Source of the DNA: Cristatella mucedo
Lineage: Eukaryota > Bryozoa > Phylactolaemata > Cristatellidae
Direction of reading: 5' to 3'
Assembly (NCBI GenBank): GCA_009760855.2
Contig: WPIO01000046.1
Location: 1,491,001-1,555,000 of the forward strand
Length of the DNA: 64,000 nucleotides
In this document: one piece after another, positions 1 to 10,261 of the stretch
Layout: each line of letters starts with the position of its first letter
Numbering within the stretch: position 1 is the stretch's first letter
Translations under genes and position numbers: made by a program
Notes under the pieces: model-generated
What the model was told of the DNA's origin: nothing
Seen by the model: the letters and a program-made list of their open reading frames with translations, nothing else
The model's database searches: none

Positions 1-182
1 GCAGTTGTACAAAAGCTGCTGGCCTATATCGCAAAGCCTCGTGAGGCTCAGAGCTTAGGATCATCTCTTGCTGGGAGTGCAACTCCTTGTTGCAACGTTC
101 GGGTGCCGGTCATTTTGCATGGCTCAGCAGTCAGCCTTATTTAAGTAGCACTAGACATCCCAAGAGGACATAATAATAGTAG

Positions 183-790
183 CAATAAAATAAAAATAAT
201 AATAATACATTTGCTATAGCGCCCTCAGGGAACTCGATCTCTTGCTAGGCACTTTACATTTGCTGTAAAGGAAGCATGATCGAATCGTTAGCGGTAGCAT
301 GCTCAATGAACAAAAAGCATAACATGTTTAGAGGTGGCCTGCACAGGGTCAGCATGCAAATATGGTTCGTGGCAGCATGTGCAGTGTCAGCATGCATAAG
401 CACATAAAGGACGAATCGCATGGACCCACTAAATGCTTCGATAAATAGATGCATTTCTAGTTTCTTTTTTAATATGGTTAAGTCAGGAGATGTCATGACA
501 CGAGTCGGAAATGAGTTCCAGGCTTTGGGAGCATACGAACTAAAGGCACTGTCTCCAAAGGTTTTGAGGTTTGTACGAGGTATAGGTAAACGATTAGATT
601 CCGAAAAGCGGGTGGTACGATGCTTAGCCTGGGTTAGTGGGGGAGTAGACCTGATTGGTAGGCTGCGGCCAAAGAATGAAGGAATCCAAAAGTAAGTGAC
701 AAAACTTTGAACTCGATGCGTTGCTTGTCTATGAGCCAGTGCAGGTCGGCGAGAAATGGTGTGACGTGGCAACTGCAACATCAAGCCACT
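183..790 (-). mobile_element. LINE family A, 5'-truncated 3' fragment
   Basis: Read on the minus strand this is the end of a CR1/L2-like non-LTR retrotransposon. The frame shows the RT C-terminal block seen in fuller copies in this window (HRTTRFSESNRLPIPRTNLK, then FGDSAFSSYAPKAWNSFPT), followed by a 3' UTR with repeated GCATGCTGAC-type words, the conserved hairpin (TAGCGCCCTCAGGGAACTCG here, plus strand) and an AATAATAAT tail at the low-coordinate end. The frame carries disruptions, so it is dead. Confidence 0.85.
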
Positions 791-799
791 AGAGACAAA

Positions 800-1790
800 A
801 GAGGATACATCAATTGTATATCGTCCTCAGAAGTCTTGCCCCGGCTTCTCAAACCTTGGGCGAGTGCTGTGCCAACTCGGCCATGTCGATAGAAACAGTT
901 TTAGTGAGTTGAATGTGTGAGAGTGAGGGCTTTCTCGAAGTGGCTGGAATCGTCAGGCATGCACTGCTACTACAGAGCTTATTTTTCCGGTGTTGACTAC
1001 TCGAGATCAGCAGCAGATCTGCTAGCTATCGCAATGCAGTGTCTCAAATGCTCTTTCACTCACTCACTTGCATCCAAGCTGGTCACAGGCTGTAGTCGAA
1101 AGCCTTGGCCTTTGCATTCGACTAGGCCTCTAGAGGTGTGGTATAGCAGTTGGCAGATTGATAGAATGGTTGGCGGGCAGCTAAGCTCAAGCAAACACAG
1201 CCATTGCTTGTGTATCTATAAGTGTTCATGTTTTGGCACCTCCATGGTGGTGTGGTCCTCTCCTCCTGTCGAACCCCTGCAGATTAAGCTCAAGACTTCG
1301 GATTACTGCATATCCAGATTGGGGCAGCTTCTTGCATGATTCTTGTACAACTTCACGCTCTGTGGATGAGCGAGACAAGGAATCGTTAGGAAGTTTGCAG
1401 ATGTACTCAAAGTATGCTGCAACTGCCCAATACTGTACCCGTGCATCTTTTAAGCTGGTCTAAAAACAAGCAACACACTATCCATTCAATCATGTGGGTA
1501 AAACATCGTCGTGGTTCACTAGATTATTGTCATCCTCACTCACTGTCTCACTTGAAAAAGATTGCATTGCAGTTGCATTGTTCCATTGTCAAGCCTTCTG
1601 GGACTTACCACTGGGTACTGTAGTTCTGTAACACAATTGACACTGGCCCATATACGTATTACCCTCAGCTGATTAGTCTCACCCAGCAGACCACCTATGG
1701 AGTTTCACAGTAGTCCATTCTCGGTCCTTAGCTGTTCTCTAACTATATGGAGCCTCTCAGAAAAGGGATACCGGCTAGTGGCATGGCATG
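800..1790. other. No recognisable gene
   Basis: The short open frames here have no recognisable domain, no convincing splice sites and no similarity I can name. The stretch is probably intergenic sequence, or intron of the gene whose exons follow at 2,541. Confidence 0.4.
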
Positions 1791-2385
1791 GGTAATAACT
1801 TCTTTGCCGATGAGACCCAGCTGTGCCTGTCATTTAAGCCATCGAACACAGCTTCAGTGACTGGTAACTGACTATCTGCCGTGCAAACATTCGATCCCGA
1901 ATGTTTGAACCACTTTCTTAAGTTAAACGACAAAAAACTGAAGTGCCACTCATTGGATATCCTATTCGTACATCTACACTAACAGACTTTGCTCTTCTGA
2001 TTGTTGGTGCTGTGGTGCTACCGTCATCATGTGCTCGTTATTTTTGTATCCACTTTGACGACTGCTTATCCGTTTTAAAGTTTCATCCAGAAGACCACTT
2101 CTACAGCATGTCATAATGTTTTATATTTACCTAAGATTTGCAACTACCTACCGAAGTGGCTGGCTAAAGATCTTACTAGCATCTGATCATGTCTAGGCTG
2201 TACTACTGTAATTTATTTTTGGCTGGGCTACCAAAAGAAGTCATTAAGCCTCTACAGCTGATGATTATTATGGCTGTAAATTTGATCACGATATTCAAGA
2301 GATTCTGCTATGTGTCTCCTTTTCTGAAGGAGCTGCAGTAGTTTCCGTTTGATTCACAGATAAAGAGCAAAATTCTTACTCTGAA
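1790..2385 (+). mobile_element. LINE family B, heavily decayed RT fragment
   Basis: With stops and shifts tolerated, the plus strand reads FADETQLCLSFKPSNTAS (a worn YADDTQLY catalytic motif), then LAGLPKEVIKPLQ and VSPFLKELQ. These match the better copy at 19.2-20.0 kb (LLAGLPKKAIMPLQ, VSPLLKELGWLP). This is an old copy lying just upstream of the candidate FKBP exon. Confidence 0.7.
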
Positions 2386-2540
2386 TCGCTTGGTGCTGAA
2401 TCAGCCAACGTTTACTTTACTAGCCTCTGCATGTTGCAAGATTCCCGCTCTGTGATCGCGTGTTGCCCGATCGGCAGCAGCCGGTTGCTGTCGATTAGGC
2501 AAATGAATTGGTTCAGCGCTTTCACTGTGTCTGCTCGTAG

Positions 2541-2729
2541 GCAAGCAAGGCACTCGAAGACTGGGAGTCGGCCAAGTGCGACTGCTCGCGGTACCTGGAA
2601 GTGGATCCTTGTAATCGCACTGTCCAGGCGCACCTCGCCACCATTAACGGCAAGCTGAAGGTGGACCGTGATAAGCAGAAGGCAGTCTATGAAAGAATGC
2701 TTAGCAAGCCAGCAGGCTGCCATGGCCAG
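2541..2729 (+). CDS. Internal exon, TPR immunophilin (FKBP family) candidate
   Basis: The exon is an open 63-codon block bounded by an acceptor (TGTGTCTGCTCGTAG, ends 2540) and a donor (CAG/GTATTT, from 2730), phase 0 at both ends. It reads ALEDWESAKCDCSRYLEVDP, then CNRTVQAHLATINGKLK and DRDKQKAVYERML. This looks like the last tetratricopeptide repeat of FKBP-type immunophilins plus the helix after it, which in FKBP4, FKBP5, FKBP6 and FKBP8 ends in a K/R-rich stretch and a tyrosine or tryptophan followed by (R/N/K)M(F/L). Those TPR domains bind Hsp90 or other partners. No catalytic FKBP domain is inside the window; it would lie upstream. The assignment rests on memory of the family, so the exact member is open. 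The neighbouring exon at 5,912 continues in the same phase. Confidence 0.5.
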
Positions 2730-3864
2730 GTATTTGGCCAGGCTGCTATTTGCTGCCCTGCTGTCGAAGTGTGCCCCGTTGTGGTGGTGGTGGGCGGTGG
2801 GCTACTTCATACACTGCCCCATTTGCCGGCCAGAACACAGGCCCCTGCACCTGCCAGAAGCCCGGTCGGAGCGTGCTTTTTCATGTTGCCGCCTTGCACA
2901 GGGATACCTATCACGAGGGCGCCGTGGCGACCCACCCACGGTCGGCGTCGGGGAGTCGACGAATGAGGCTCGCCCTCAGCCCTTCCGGCTATGAGGGGGC
3001 GTCGAAACGAGCTGCTCTCCGAATTGCTTTTGCTGCGATGCACTCTCAGCTCAGCTTAGCTCAGATCGGCTCAGATGCGGTGGATGTCGCTAGTTGGCAT
3101 GTGCACCACTTGTTGTCACTATTGGTCTGCCTAAAGCTCCAGCTGCTGCTTGCCAGATGGCTGTTGGCTAGGCCGTGGACGGTTCTCGAGGATCGAGGTC
3201 CTACGTATGGATCGTGCTGACCGGCTTGGATTTTTTGCTGATCGCTTGACCTCTGTCACAATCTGGCAGTCTGAATTGTTCAGAGTGGTGTGTGCGCGCG
3301 AACGTTTCTCGTGATTATCTCGGCTAGCCTGCCTTGTTTCTGAACGGTTGGCCAAATGGTGAGCTCGGCCAGTCATGCATCAGTCTCAGTCGCAGCGGCT
3401 GTTTTTACTTGCATCCCCAAGGCTGGCCCTTGGCCTTGGTAGCCCGAAAGAGCAGACTGTCGAAGGAGGGGGCGTGTTTTTCTTCTTATTCAACAGCTGC
3501 AACAATGATGACGAAGGCTATTAGCTCCAATGAATGCCTTAGGTCTTACATGCTTGAGTTCTTTCTAAGGAAAGCCAGCAGCCAGAGTTGGTGTGACAGT
3601 TGCATCAGTGTATATAAATGGACACACATTCCGGAGTATTATTGTTGAGGCAGCGGACTGCAGATTAAGTCGTGCACCGCTGGAATGCTGGGAGCATTGC
3701 GGTCATTGAAAATACTTTACTGTTCTCAAAATCTATATTTGTGTACGACTCGAAATGTTCCACGCATAGATGCCTATGCTCAGTGCGTAAACTCGAGGGC
3801 AAAAAATGTATATAGGGAGGTCGATGGATACCCCATCAAGCTACTATACCACCAGCAATGACCT

Positions 3865-4520
3865 ATTCTTCATCTAGCAGCAGTGGAAACATGTATGCGA
3901 TGTGTTTTTAATTTTTTGCTGTGAACTCGGACTTGCTGTGAACTCGGATCGTCCATACTGGTTATATCTTCCTGTATACGCACAGCATTGACTTGGTCGT
4001 CCGTTGGATCAACATCCGGAGTTATGCAGTACCATAGCTGCATGTTGCAATCAAAAGGCTGCTTAGCAGATGACGAGGCACTGCTCGAGGCTCCAGACGA
4101 GCGCTCCAACCTGTCCCACATATGCTCAATAAGGTTGAGAATATCAGATTGGCCAACTAGGGGCTTGGACACTCAAGTCTGCAAAGAATTGCTTTGATAC
4201 CTTCATATAATTATCCATTTGCCACACGTAGTTCTCCCTTAGGAGAACGTGGAGTTCTGCCATAAGGCAAGTCAGCATTGTTGCCGAAGTCTACGAAAAT
4301 ATTCAGATCCAGTTGTCCCGTTGCCGTGGTGAAGTGTAAGCTAAAAATGCCACCAAACAAAAATACACTTTCGCCACCATACTTGATTGCTGATCGTAAT
4401 CAGTCATGGTGGTGCTCTTAGCCTTTTCTACAACTGAATGAATTCCTGTTTACCATCTCTTTGGGTCGTGAATTTGCTTTCCAAAGAATACTTCTCTGGC
4501 CTTGACGAGGGTGTGCCACC
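3865..4520 (-). mobile_element. Tc1/mariner transposase relic
   Basis: On the minus strand a run reads IKYGGESVFLFGGI (compare the Tc1 motif KYGGGSVMVWGGI) at about 4.36-4.39 kb. Further along comes GQSDILNLIEHMWDRLE at about 4.12-4.17 kb, the worn form of SPDLNPIEHLWD, which carries the catalytic aspartate and downstream glutamate of the DDE/D transposase. The frame is broken repeatedly and the ends are not visible, so this is a dead internal fragment. Confidence 0.65.
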
Positions 4521-5264
4521 TTGCTTTTAACGTGGGCATGTTGGCATGCCCAACGCAGATGGCGTTTTGTATTGCCATTCTTTAATTAGTGGTTTATGTT
4601 TGCTGACTTTTCTGTATAGATGCTAGGCTCCGAAAGTCTGCCGTGAATCTTATTGACACTTACAGAATTGGTGATCATCTCTTCCAAGGCTTGGACAAAA
4701 TTCGAAGTGGGGTTTTCCTTTGATCCAGTGCAGCCAGTTTGAGTCACCCCTTTCTGTTATCACATGTAATCAGCAGAGTGTGCTAGTGCACCCGTGCTAC
4801 CGCCCTGAAAATACTTCTTCGTGTTGTTGCTTACAACACCTTGCTTAAGTGAAGCCTCTGTTCCACGGTTCACTTTGCTAAGACTCACCTGGTGATTTTG
4901 GCTCCAATTTGGTCTGTGATTTCATCGTTTAGTTCGTGCATTCTTCCAATGCAGGAGAGAGCAGCAAATGAGCAGTTCCATGCATATGGTCTGGGCAGGA
5001 AGTGCACAAATAACTGCACTCCCTAATACAAGTGTGTTTGAACTCACTCGTTGAATATGTGATTAATCATGCATAAATCCCACATATAGCATTCTTAAAT
5101 CTCGACGGGTACATCGAACTCTTAAGTTTCGATGTACATGTACCCATCACTAGGGGGACGGGGGGGGGGGGCTTCTGACCTGACCGTTGACCATTCTTGA
5201 TATGGCGATGAAGTTGCCGAAAATGGTAGGGTTAGTCTGGTCTGAATCTGTTTGTAGTAAAAAC

Positions 5265-5415
5265 CATAAAATAAAAAGAATAAACGTGTATAATTCATTT
5301 TTGTAGCACCTTAAGAGAACTTATTCTTTATTGGTGTGCTTTAGACATGCCACCGGGCTCGAGCCCATGACCGGAGTGGTTAAAGGCTAACACCTTACCC
5401 CTGGGCTAAACCAGG
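5265..5415 (-). mobile_element. tRNA-derived SINE with LINE-A-type tail (SINE-1)
   Basis: Read on the minus strand: a tRNA-like head with the B-box-like GGGCTCGAGCCCGG at about 5,355, then the LINE-A-type end (plus strand AGCACCTTAAGAGAACTT, about 5,307) and an AT-rich tail. The same head/tail order recurs at 21.2, 44.6, 45.8 and 46.1 kb. Confidence 0.65.
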
Positions 5416-5419
5416 GCTT

Positions 5420-5600
5420 AAAAATAATTCGTTTGTATAGCACCATAATATAACCAATTCTGTATCCAGGCACTTTACAATTTGTTGCAAAAGAAGCAAC
5501 AACGAGAGTTGATGACATGCAAGGTATCATACTTAATACTAATAATAGGTCGTTTTACAGCACCCCAAGAGAACTTAATCTATATCCACGTGATTTACAA
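5420..5600 (-). repeat. Two further LINE/SINE 3' tails
   Basis: Two more degenerate minus-strand copies of the shared 3' end: TATAGCACCATAATATAACC followed by CAGGCACTTTACAATTTG near 5,440-5,480, and AGCACCCCAAGAGAACTTAA near 5,560. Both are short and old. Confidence 0.55.
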
Positions 5601-5911
5601 CCCAATTCAAGAGAATTAGATACGAAGACACTCTATGCCACTGATTAGTAAGACCTGCAGCCAGTATCCTGCCCTGAATTATTCCCATATACGCACGTTC
5701 GCACGCACCGGGAAAAGAAATAGAAAAGTTTACTAGGGTGAAGAAAAAGCTGACCGAAACGGATGCTTCTTCAGCTGAGACTTGAAGGTGCAAGGTCATT
5801 GCAGCTAGTGACCGTAGTCGGGAGCGAGCTCTAGACTTTCGGTGCATGGCTGCTGCTGCCTAGAGCGAAGTGCGACCTTGCCTTAGTTTGGGCCTGTCGC
5901 TTTTGTCACAG

Positions 5912-6091
5912 GGAATCAGGAGGCCAGAGGACAAGACCGTCTTTGATGAGCCTGTTGGCGAGTGGTCGAACGACATGGCCGCTGGCATCATGACCCTGCA
6001 GCAGGAGATGCAGGCGTTTGGTGAGTGCATGCCCGATGACGCTGGCGATTTGTCGGGCAGCGAGGATAACGCCAGCGAACCGCAGGGCTAG
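5912..6091 (+). CDS. Candidate terminal exon of the FKBP-like gene
   Basis: A pyrimidine-rich acceptor (CGCTTTTGTCACAG, ends 5911) opens a 59-codon phase-0 block ending in TAG at 6,089-6,091. It reads GIRRPEDKTVFDEPVGEWSN, then DMAAGIMTLQQEMQAFG and an acidic tail (DDAGDLSGSEDNASEPQG). It contributes no complete domain. A charged or acidic C-terminus after the TPR domain is common in cytosolic TPR immunophilins. Phase agrees with the upstream exon donor at 2,729. Codon use looks like real coding sequence (GC-rich third positions), unlike the flanking AT-rich DNA. I do not recognise the peptide itself, so its link to the FKBP-like exon is inferred from strand, phase and position. Confidence 0.42.
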   Translation, partial: GIRRPEDKTVFDEPVGEWSNDMAAGIMTLQQEMQAFGECMPDDAGDLSGSEDNASEPQG

Positions 6092-6213
6092 CTAGCGAGC
6101 TCACCATCGTGAGCACTGGATCAGCATTGCATCATGGTTGCCCGTGCAGTGTCTGCTCGGTGTCTCAAATAATTGTTAATGCTGGAAGTAGATATGCTGT
6201 GTTTTTGTTCGTT

Positions 6214-6219
6214 ATTAAA
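6214..6219 (+). terminator. Possible polyadenylation signal ATTAAA
   Basis: ATTAAA lies 123 bp past the stop at 6,091, a normal distance for a short 3' UTR. The hexamer is common by chance, so support is weak. Confidence 0.25.
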
Positions 6220-7734
6220 CGTGTACAAACAAGGCTGCAAATTTCTCCGGAGTTCACTCTTGTGCTACGAGATTGTTTGTGACGAGAATTTTCGAGGGCA
6301 CAAATTGACATTTGGCAGCCATCATTAATCTTGGTGCTCGTCTGCCACACACTCCTCAGTCCATGCCACACGCGGCAGTTGGTTGCAAGCTTGTGGCCGA
6401 TGTAGTCCTACGCATTGCGGCATCTGCACAGCTGGGGGCTGTGCCTCCTCCTCCCCCCCCCCCCCCGTTCGAGAAATGCTTTCTAGCCCCTCCCCTCAGC
6501 TCGGCCTCATTGTCGATTATTACCGTGGTCATCGCAGATTAAGATCCATACGTCGCTCAGCTACTTGAGGCACTTGTCGTTGGGCTGCACAACCCCGGAC
6601 GTTCTTGGCATTTTCCTCAAGCCAAGCCGTCTTCTTGCTGTCGTCTGCTGCCAGTAGTGAGAATGCCAAAGTATCTCTGGTCGTTAGTTTCAAAGATGCA
6701 GCAGAAAAATTGGGCGCTTTCTTTGAACCCTCTTAATGTATGTAGCTATTTGAACTTTCCGAACGCCTCACAATGCGATGGTGATGCATGCCTGCTTAGC
6801 CACCTCGTGCCACCTGATTCTTTTACGTAGGTTACATGTGTAAGTACTCCCTATTTAGTTGCTGTCAGCACCAACTCACTTTACCTTTCGGCATTTGGGT
6901 GATACCTCCCTCCTTTGAACCACGAAAAATGGACTTTGAGAGAAGGCATGTATGCAGTCAGTTGCAGGAAACAACAGCTATACAAAAAGGGTACCCAGTC
7001 TCCAGTAATCGTGTTTGCAGTTCGGTTCTTATTTAAAAGCCTTACTTAGAGCACTTGGTCTTGCACGCAGCTGGCCATTCGAAGAAAGGAAAGCATCACG
7101 TCATCCTTGACCTTGACGGCAAATGGCCCGGCAAGGTTTAAATTATGCCTCTGCGAAAGGTGAAACTCATGCGTGGAAAACCTCAGAATTTTGCCTTGTC
7201 AGAGTTGCCACCGCACTGGTCGAGTTATTGAATGAAAAGAAACTCGTTGGTTCAAGTATGGTCAAGTGTGTGGTAAGTCTGAAAGTACATCTACCTCGTG
7301 GTAGTAGAATCGAGCAAACCTGGGCACTACTGGGACGTGAAAGTAAATCCGAAGGTAAGTTGGTCAGATAAACTGGAGTCTTCGCACATGAAACTTCCTT
7401 GGCTGGCGACCGAGACCAGCAGTATTGAGTTTCAAAACTGAGCTTTGTCAACGTTTACAAGACGCGTCCATAGAAACCGAGACCAAACTGCAGGAGATTG
7501 CCGACCGTGTCTTTCCGAAATGGCATAAGCCACGGATGTGCCTGCGTTCAGTGGTATCTTGTGCATATAAATGCATCAAGGTAATACATGTGAACGTGCT
7601 GGCACTAGAGTATGCTCCTGTACATACAATCGTGCGTATTAGATTAAGCTTTTGACGGCCTACAACATCTTAGAGGCCATCTCTATTGCCACAATATTGC
7701 AGATTCGGCCTTTGCAAGCGTTGGACACCGCATC
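6220..7734. other. Intergenic, no gene recognised
   Basis: Contains a C-run (about 14 C) near 6,454 and several 60-90 codon open frames with no recognisable domain. The overlapping plus and minus frames at 7.12-7.65 kb are equally uninformative. Confidence 0.4.
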
Positions 7735-8345
7735 GTGTATCTCCGTCTGTAACTCCACAAAGTCATAAAGACCGTGTGCGTGTTACGCAGGAGAGGTTTG
7801 TGTAGTGACGTCACAACCTAAGCAGCTTTCGGTACGCATTCGGTAGCCAACAGACTTCGTCTCACGCAACAAAGAGAAAGTGGGAAGCATAGCAGAGTCA
7901 GGAGAGCAGTTGAGGTAGTGAGTAGCATGGAAGTAGTAGCTCAAGACCGCTAAAAAGGATGAGTCATAGTCGGCAGTAGGAGAGTTGTCGTTGCGTGAGA
8001 ACTGTGGAAGCGAGTTCCACAGCCTATAACCTGCAGAGCTAAAGCTTCTGTCACCAACTGTCTTTAAGCGGAGGAATGGGACAGCTAATTTATTGTCCAC
8101 ACAGGACCTGAGGGCACGAACAGGCTGAAACTGGTGCAGCAGTTCAGCTAGGTACGAAGGAGCCAAGCCGTGGCGGGCCTTGTGGGTCAGCGTAAGAACT
8201 TTCCGACAGAATCCATGGTTCTTAGCTTTTCGAAAGTCCTCAGAAGTGTCAATAAAAGGTGGAGCCGGACTATTCAAGTCCTTATCAATATGGAGGCAGA
8301 ACCCTTTAGGCATACATATTTCTCGTGAGACTAGGTAGTACAATC
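7735..8345 (-). mobile_element. LINE family B, 5'-truncated copy
   Basis: The minus-strand frame reads KVLTLTHKARHGLAPSYLAE, then PFLRLKTVGDRSFSSAGYRL and a tail LRETKSVGYRMRTES, the same C-terminus as the longer copy at 19.2-20.0 kb. The 3' UTR (plus strand CTCCACAAAGTCATAAAGAC, about 7,755) is shared too. The two copies differ by scattered substitutions and a small in-frame difference. Upstream RT is lost. Confidence 0.85.
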
Positions 8346-8919
8346 GATAAAATGAAGATTGATTGGCATGATTTCAACTTTTCCGTAGCCTTTCCGACAT
8401 AGTATAAGCCACTTCGTATGATAAAATGAACAGACTCTATAGCACGGCCACTACCTGCAGAGCTCCACTAGCCGCCATCTGTACCACTGTACCACTTGAG
8501 TGAGTAGCTTGGGTGCACAGAAGACGGAGGCTGCACAAACGAGTTTCCGGCTCGTTGAAAATGTTAAAGCGGATTGAGATCGTGAAGTTTAGCCAAAGTT
8601 AGGCTTTCTAAACCCAACTGTGGTTTAGCAAATAATACAAAATAACTAACGCATAATGAACGTGTAATAAATACATAACTAGTAAATATTTAAATTGAAT
8701 TGATAAACATTTTCTTAATTAAAACTTTATCAAGATACGAGTAGAAAGTTTTAGTATAATGGAAGATTAATATACGTTGATATCATTTGAATCACAATTT
8801 AGATTTTCAGATTGTGTGCGACTTCACACCTAGCTAGCAAGTCCCAGTCTGTCTGGTTTTTTAGAGCTAATTACTCCACAAAGTCAGCATGGCTTCGGGT
8901 GCATAACGAACGACCTACT

Positions 8920-10258
8920 TAGGAATACAGACCTAGGCAGAATCTCTCTGCTTGTTTTGCTCGATCTTTCGGAAGCCTTTGATACTATCAATCACCAAGT
9001 TCTTCTCTAGCACTTCTCCTCTCGCCTGGGCATCACTAGCACTGCACTACAATATTTTAAGTTCTATCTCAATGAGGCTCCAAGGTATTGGTGAGAACGG
9101 AAAAAGACCATCCGAGGAACCATTGAAGTATGAGGCACTCGCGGATCTGTGCTTGGTTAGGTTCTTTTAACGGTTTACACTCTCCGTGTTGCCCATGTAA
9201 TTGCCTAGGCTTTTACTTCAACGCAAATGACACTCAGTTGTACCTTAATTTTGATCTCTCCCAGCCCTCCGACAAGTCAAATTTTCTCGGCTCCCTTGCT
9301 GCATGTATTGATGATATCCACACACGGACTGCAGCAAACTCTCTTAAAATAAATGATGATAAAACCAACTTACTAGTTATGGGCAAGCCAAGTGTGATTC
9401 AAAAATTGGAAAACCTAACGCTGAAATTTGGGTCTGCGAGAATATCTCCTGCTGAAACGGCACGAAATCTAGGTGTCATGTTCCAAACCGACCTTTAATT
9501 AGACGACTACATCAGCTCCAGAGTCAATTCCGCCTACTTTCAGCTACATAACATTGCTAAAATTCGGGCTCGTTTAGTCAGGGATACCACATCTTAATTG
9601 GTCCAAGCATTTGTGACATCCTGTCTCGCCTGTGCAACCTGGTGCAAAACTCTGCGGCTAGATTTTTCTTTCGTGAGCGTCGCAGTTGCTACATCACACC
9701 ATTTCTCGCCGACCTGCACTGGCTCCCAGTCAAGCAACGCATCGACTTCAAGGTTCTGTCACTTACTTGTAGGTCCCGAGATTCTTTGGCTCCAGCCTAC
9801 CAATTAGATCTGCTCCCCCACCACGCTAAGCATCGTACTACGCACTTTTCGGAATCTAATCGTTTAGCTACACTTCGTACGAACCTCAAATCCAATGGAT
9901 ACCGTGCATTGAGTTCGCATGCTCCTAAAAGCCTGTAACTCCCTTCCGACTGGCGTCACGACACCCCCTGACGACGGCATTTAAAAAGGAGCTAAAAACG
10001 CATCTATTTATCACAGCATTTAGTGGTTCCTTTATGTGCTTATGCGTGCTGACACAATTCATGCTTCCACAAACCATATTTGCATGCTGACCCTGTGCAT
10101 TTCACCTCTAACCATGTTATGCTTGTCCTTGAGCGTGCTACCACTAACCAGTCGATCATGCTTCTTTTGCAGAAATTTTAAAGTGCCTATAAAGAGATTA
10201 ATTTCTCCGATGGTGCTAAACAATTATATTATTGTTATAATTACTGTTACTATTCTAC
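8920..10258 (+). mobile_element. LINE family A, RT-bearing copy with frameshifts
   Basis: A plus-strand run resembles the RT motif A region (LLVLLDLSEAFDTINHQVLL) at about 8,950. Then come a worn YADD block (FNANDTQLYLNFDLSQPS), NDDKTNLLVMGKPS, ARNLGVMFQTDL, LADLHWLPVKQRIDFKVLSL and the 3' UTR. It ends in the conserved hairpin and an ATTATT-like tail at about 10,225-10,255. Stops at 9,498 and shifts after it make it non-functional. Its tail directly abuts the MULE remnant. Confidence 0.85.
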
Positions 10259-10261
10259 GGG

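Larger units (their letters stand above)
2730..5911 (+). other. Putative intron between the FKBP-like exons
   Basis: A 3.2-kb spacer in matching phase between the two candidate exons. It holds a Tc1/mariner relic (minus, 3.87-4.52 kb), a 12-G run near 5,159, a tRNA-derived SINE and two more LINE-type tails (5.27-5.60 kb), and a nested inverted repeat at 5,107-5,143. I see no other exon in it. Confidence 0.4.

Noticed and set aside
7123-7655. Open frames at 7.1-7.65 kb as a small gene
   Set aside because: Plus and minus frames overlap almost equally, with no recognisable domain or codon bias.
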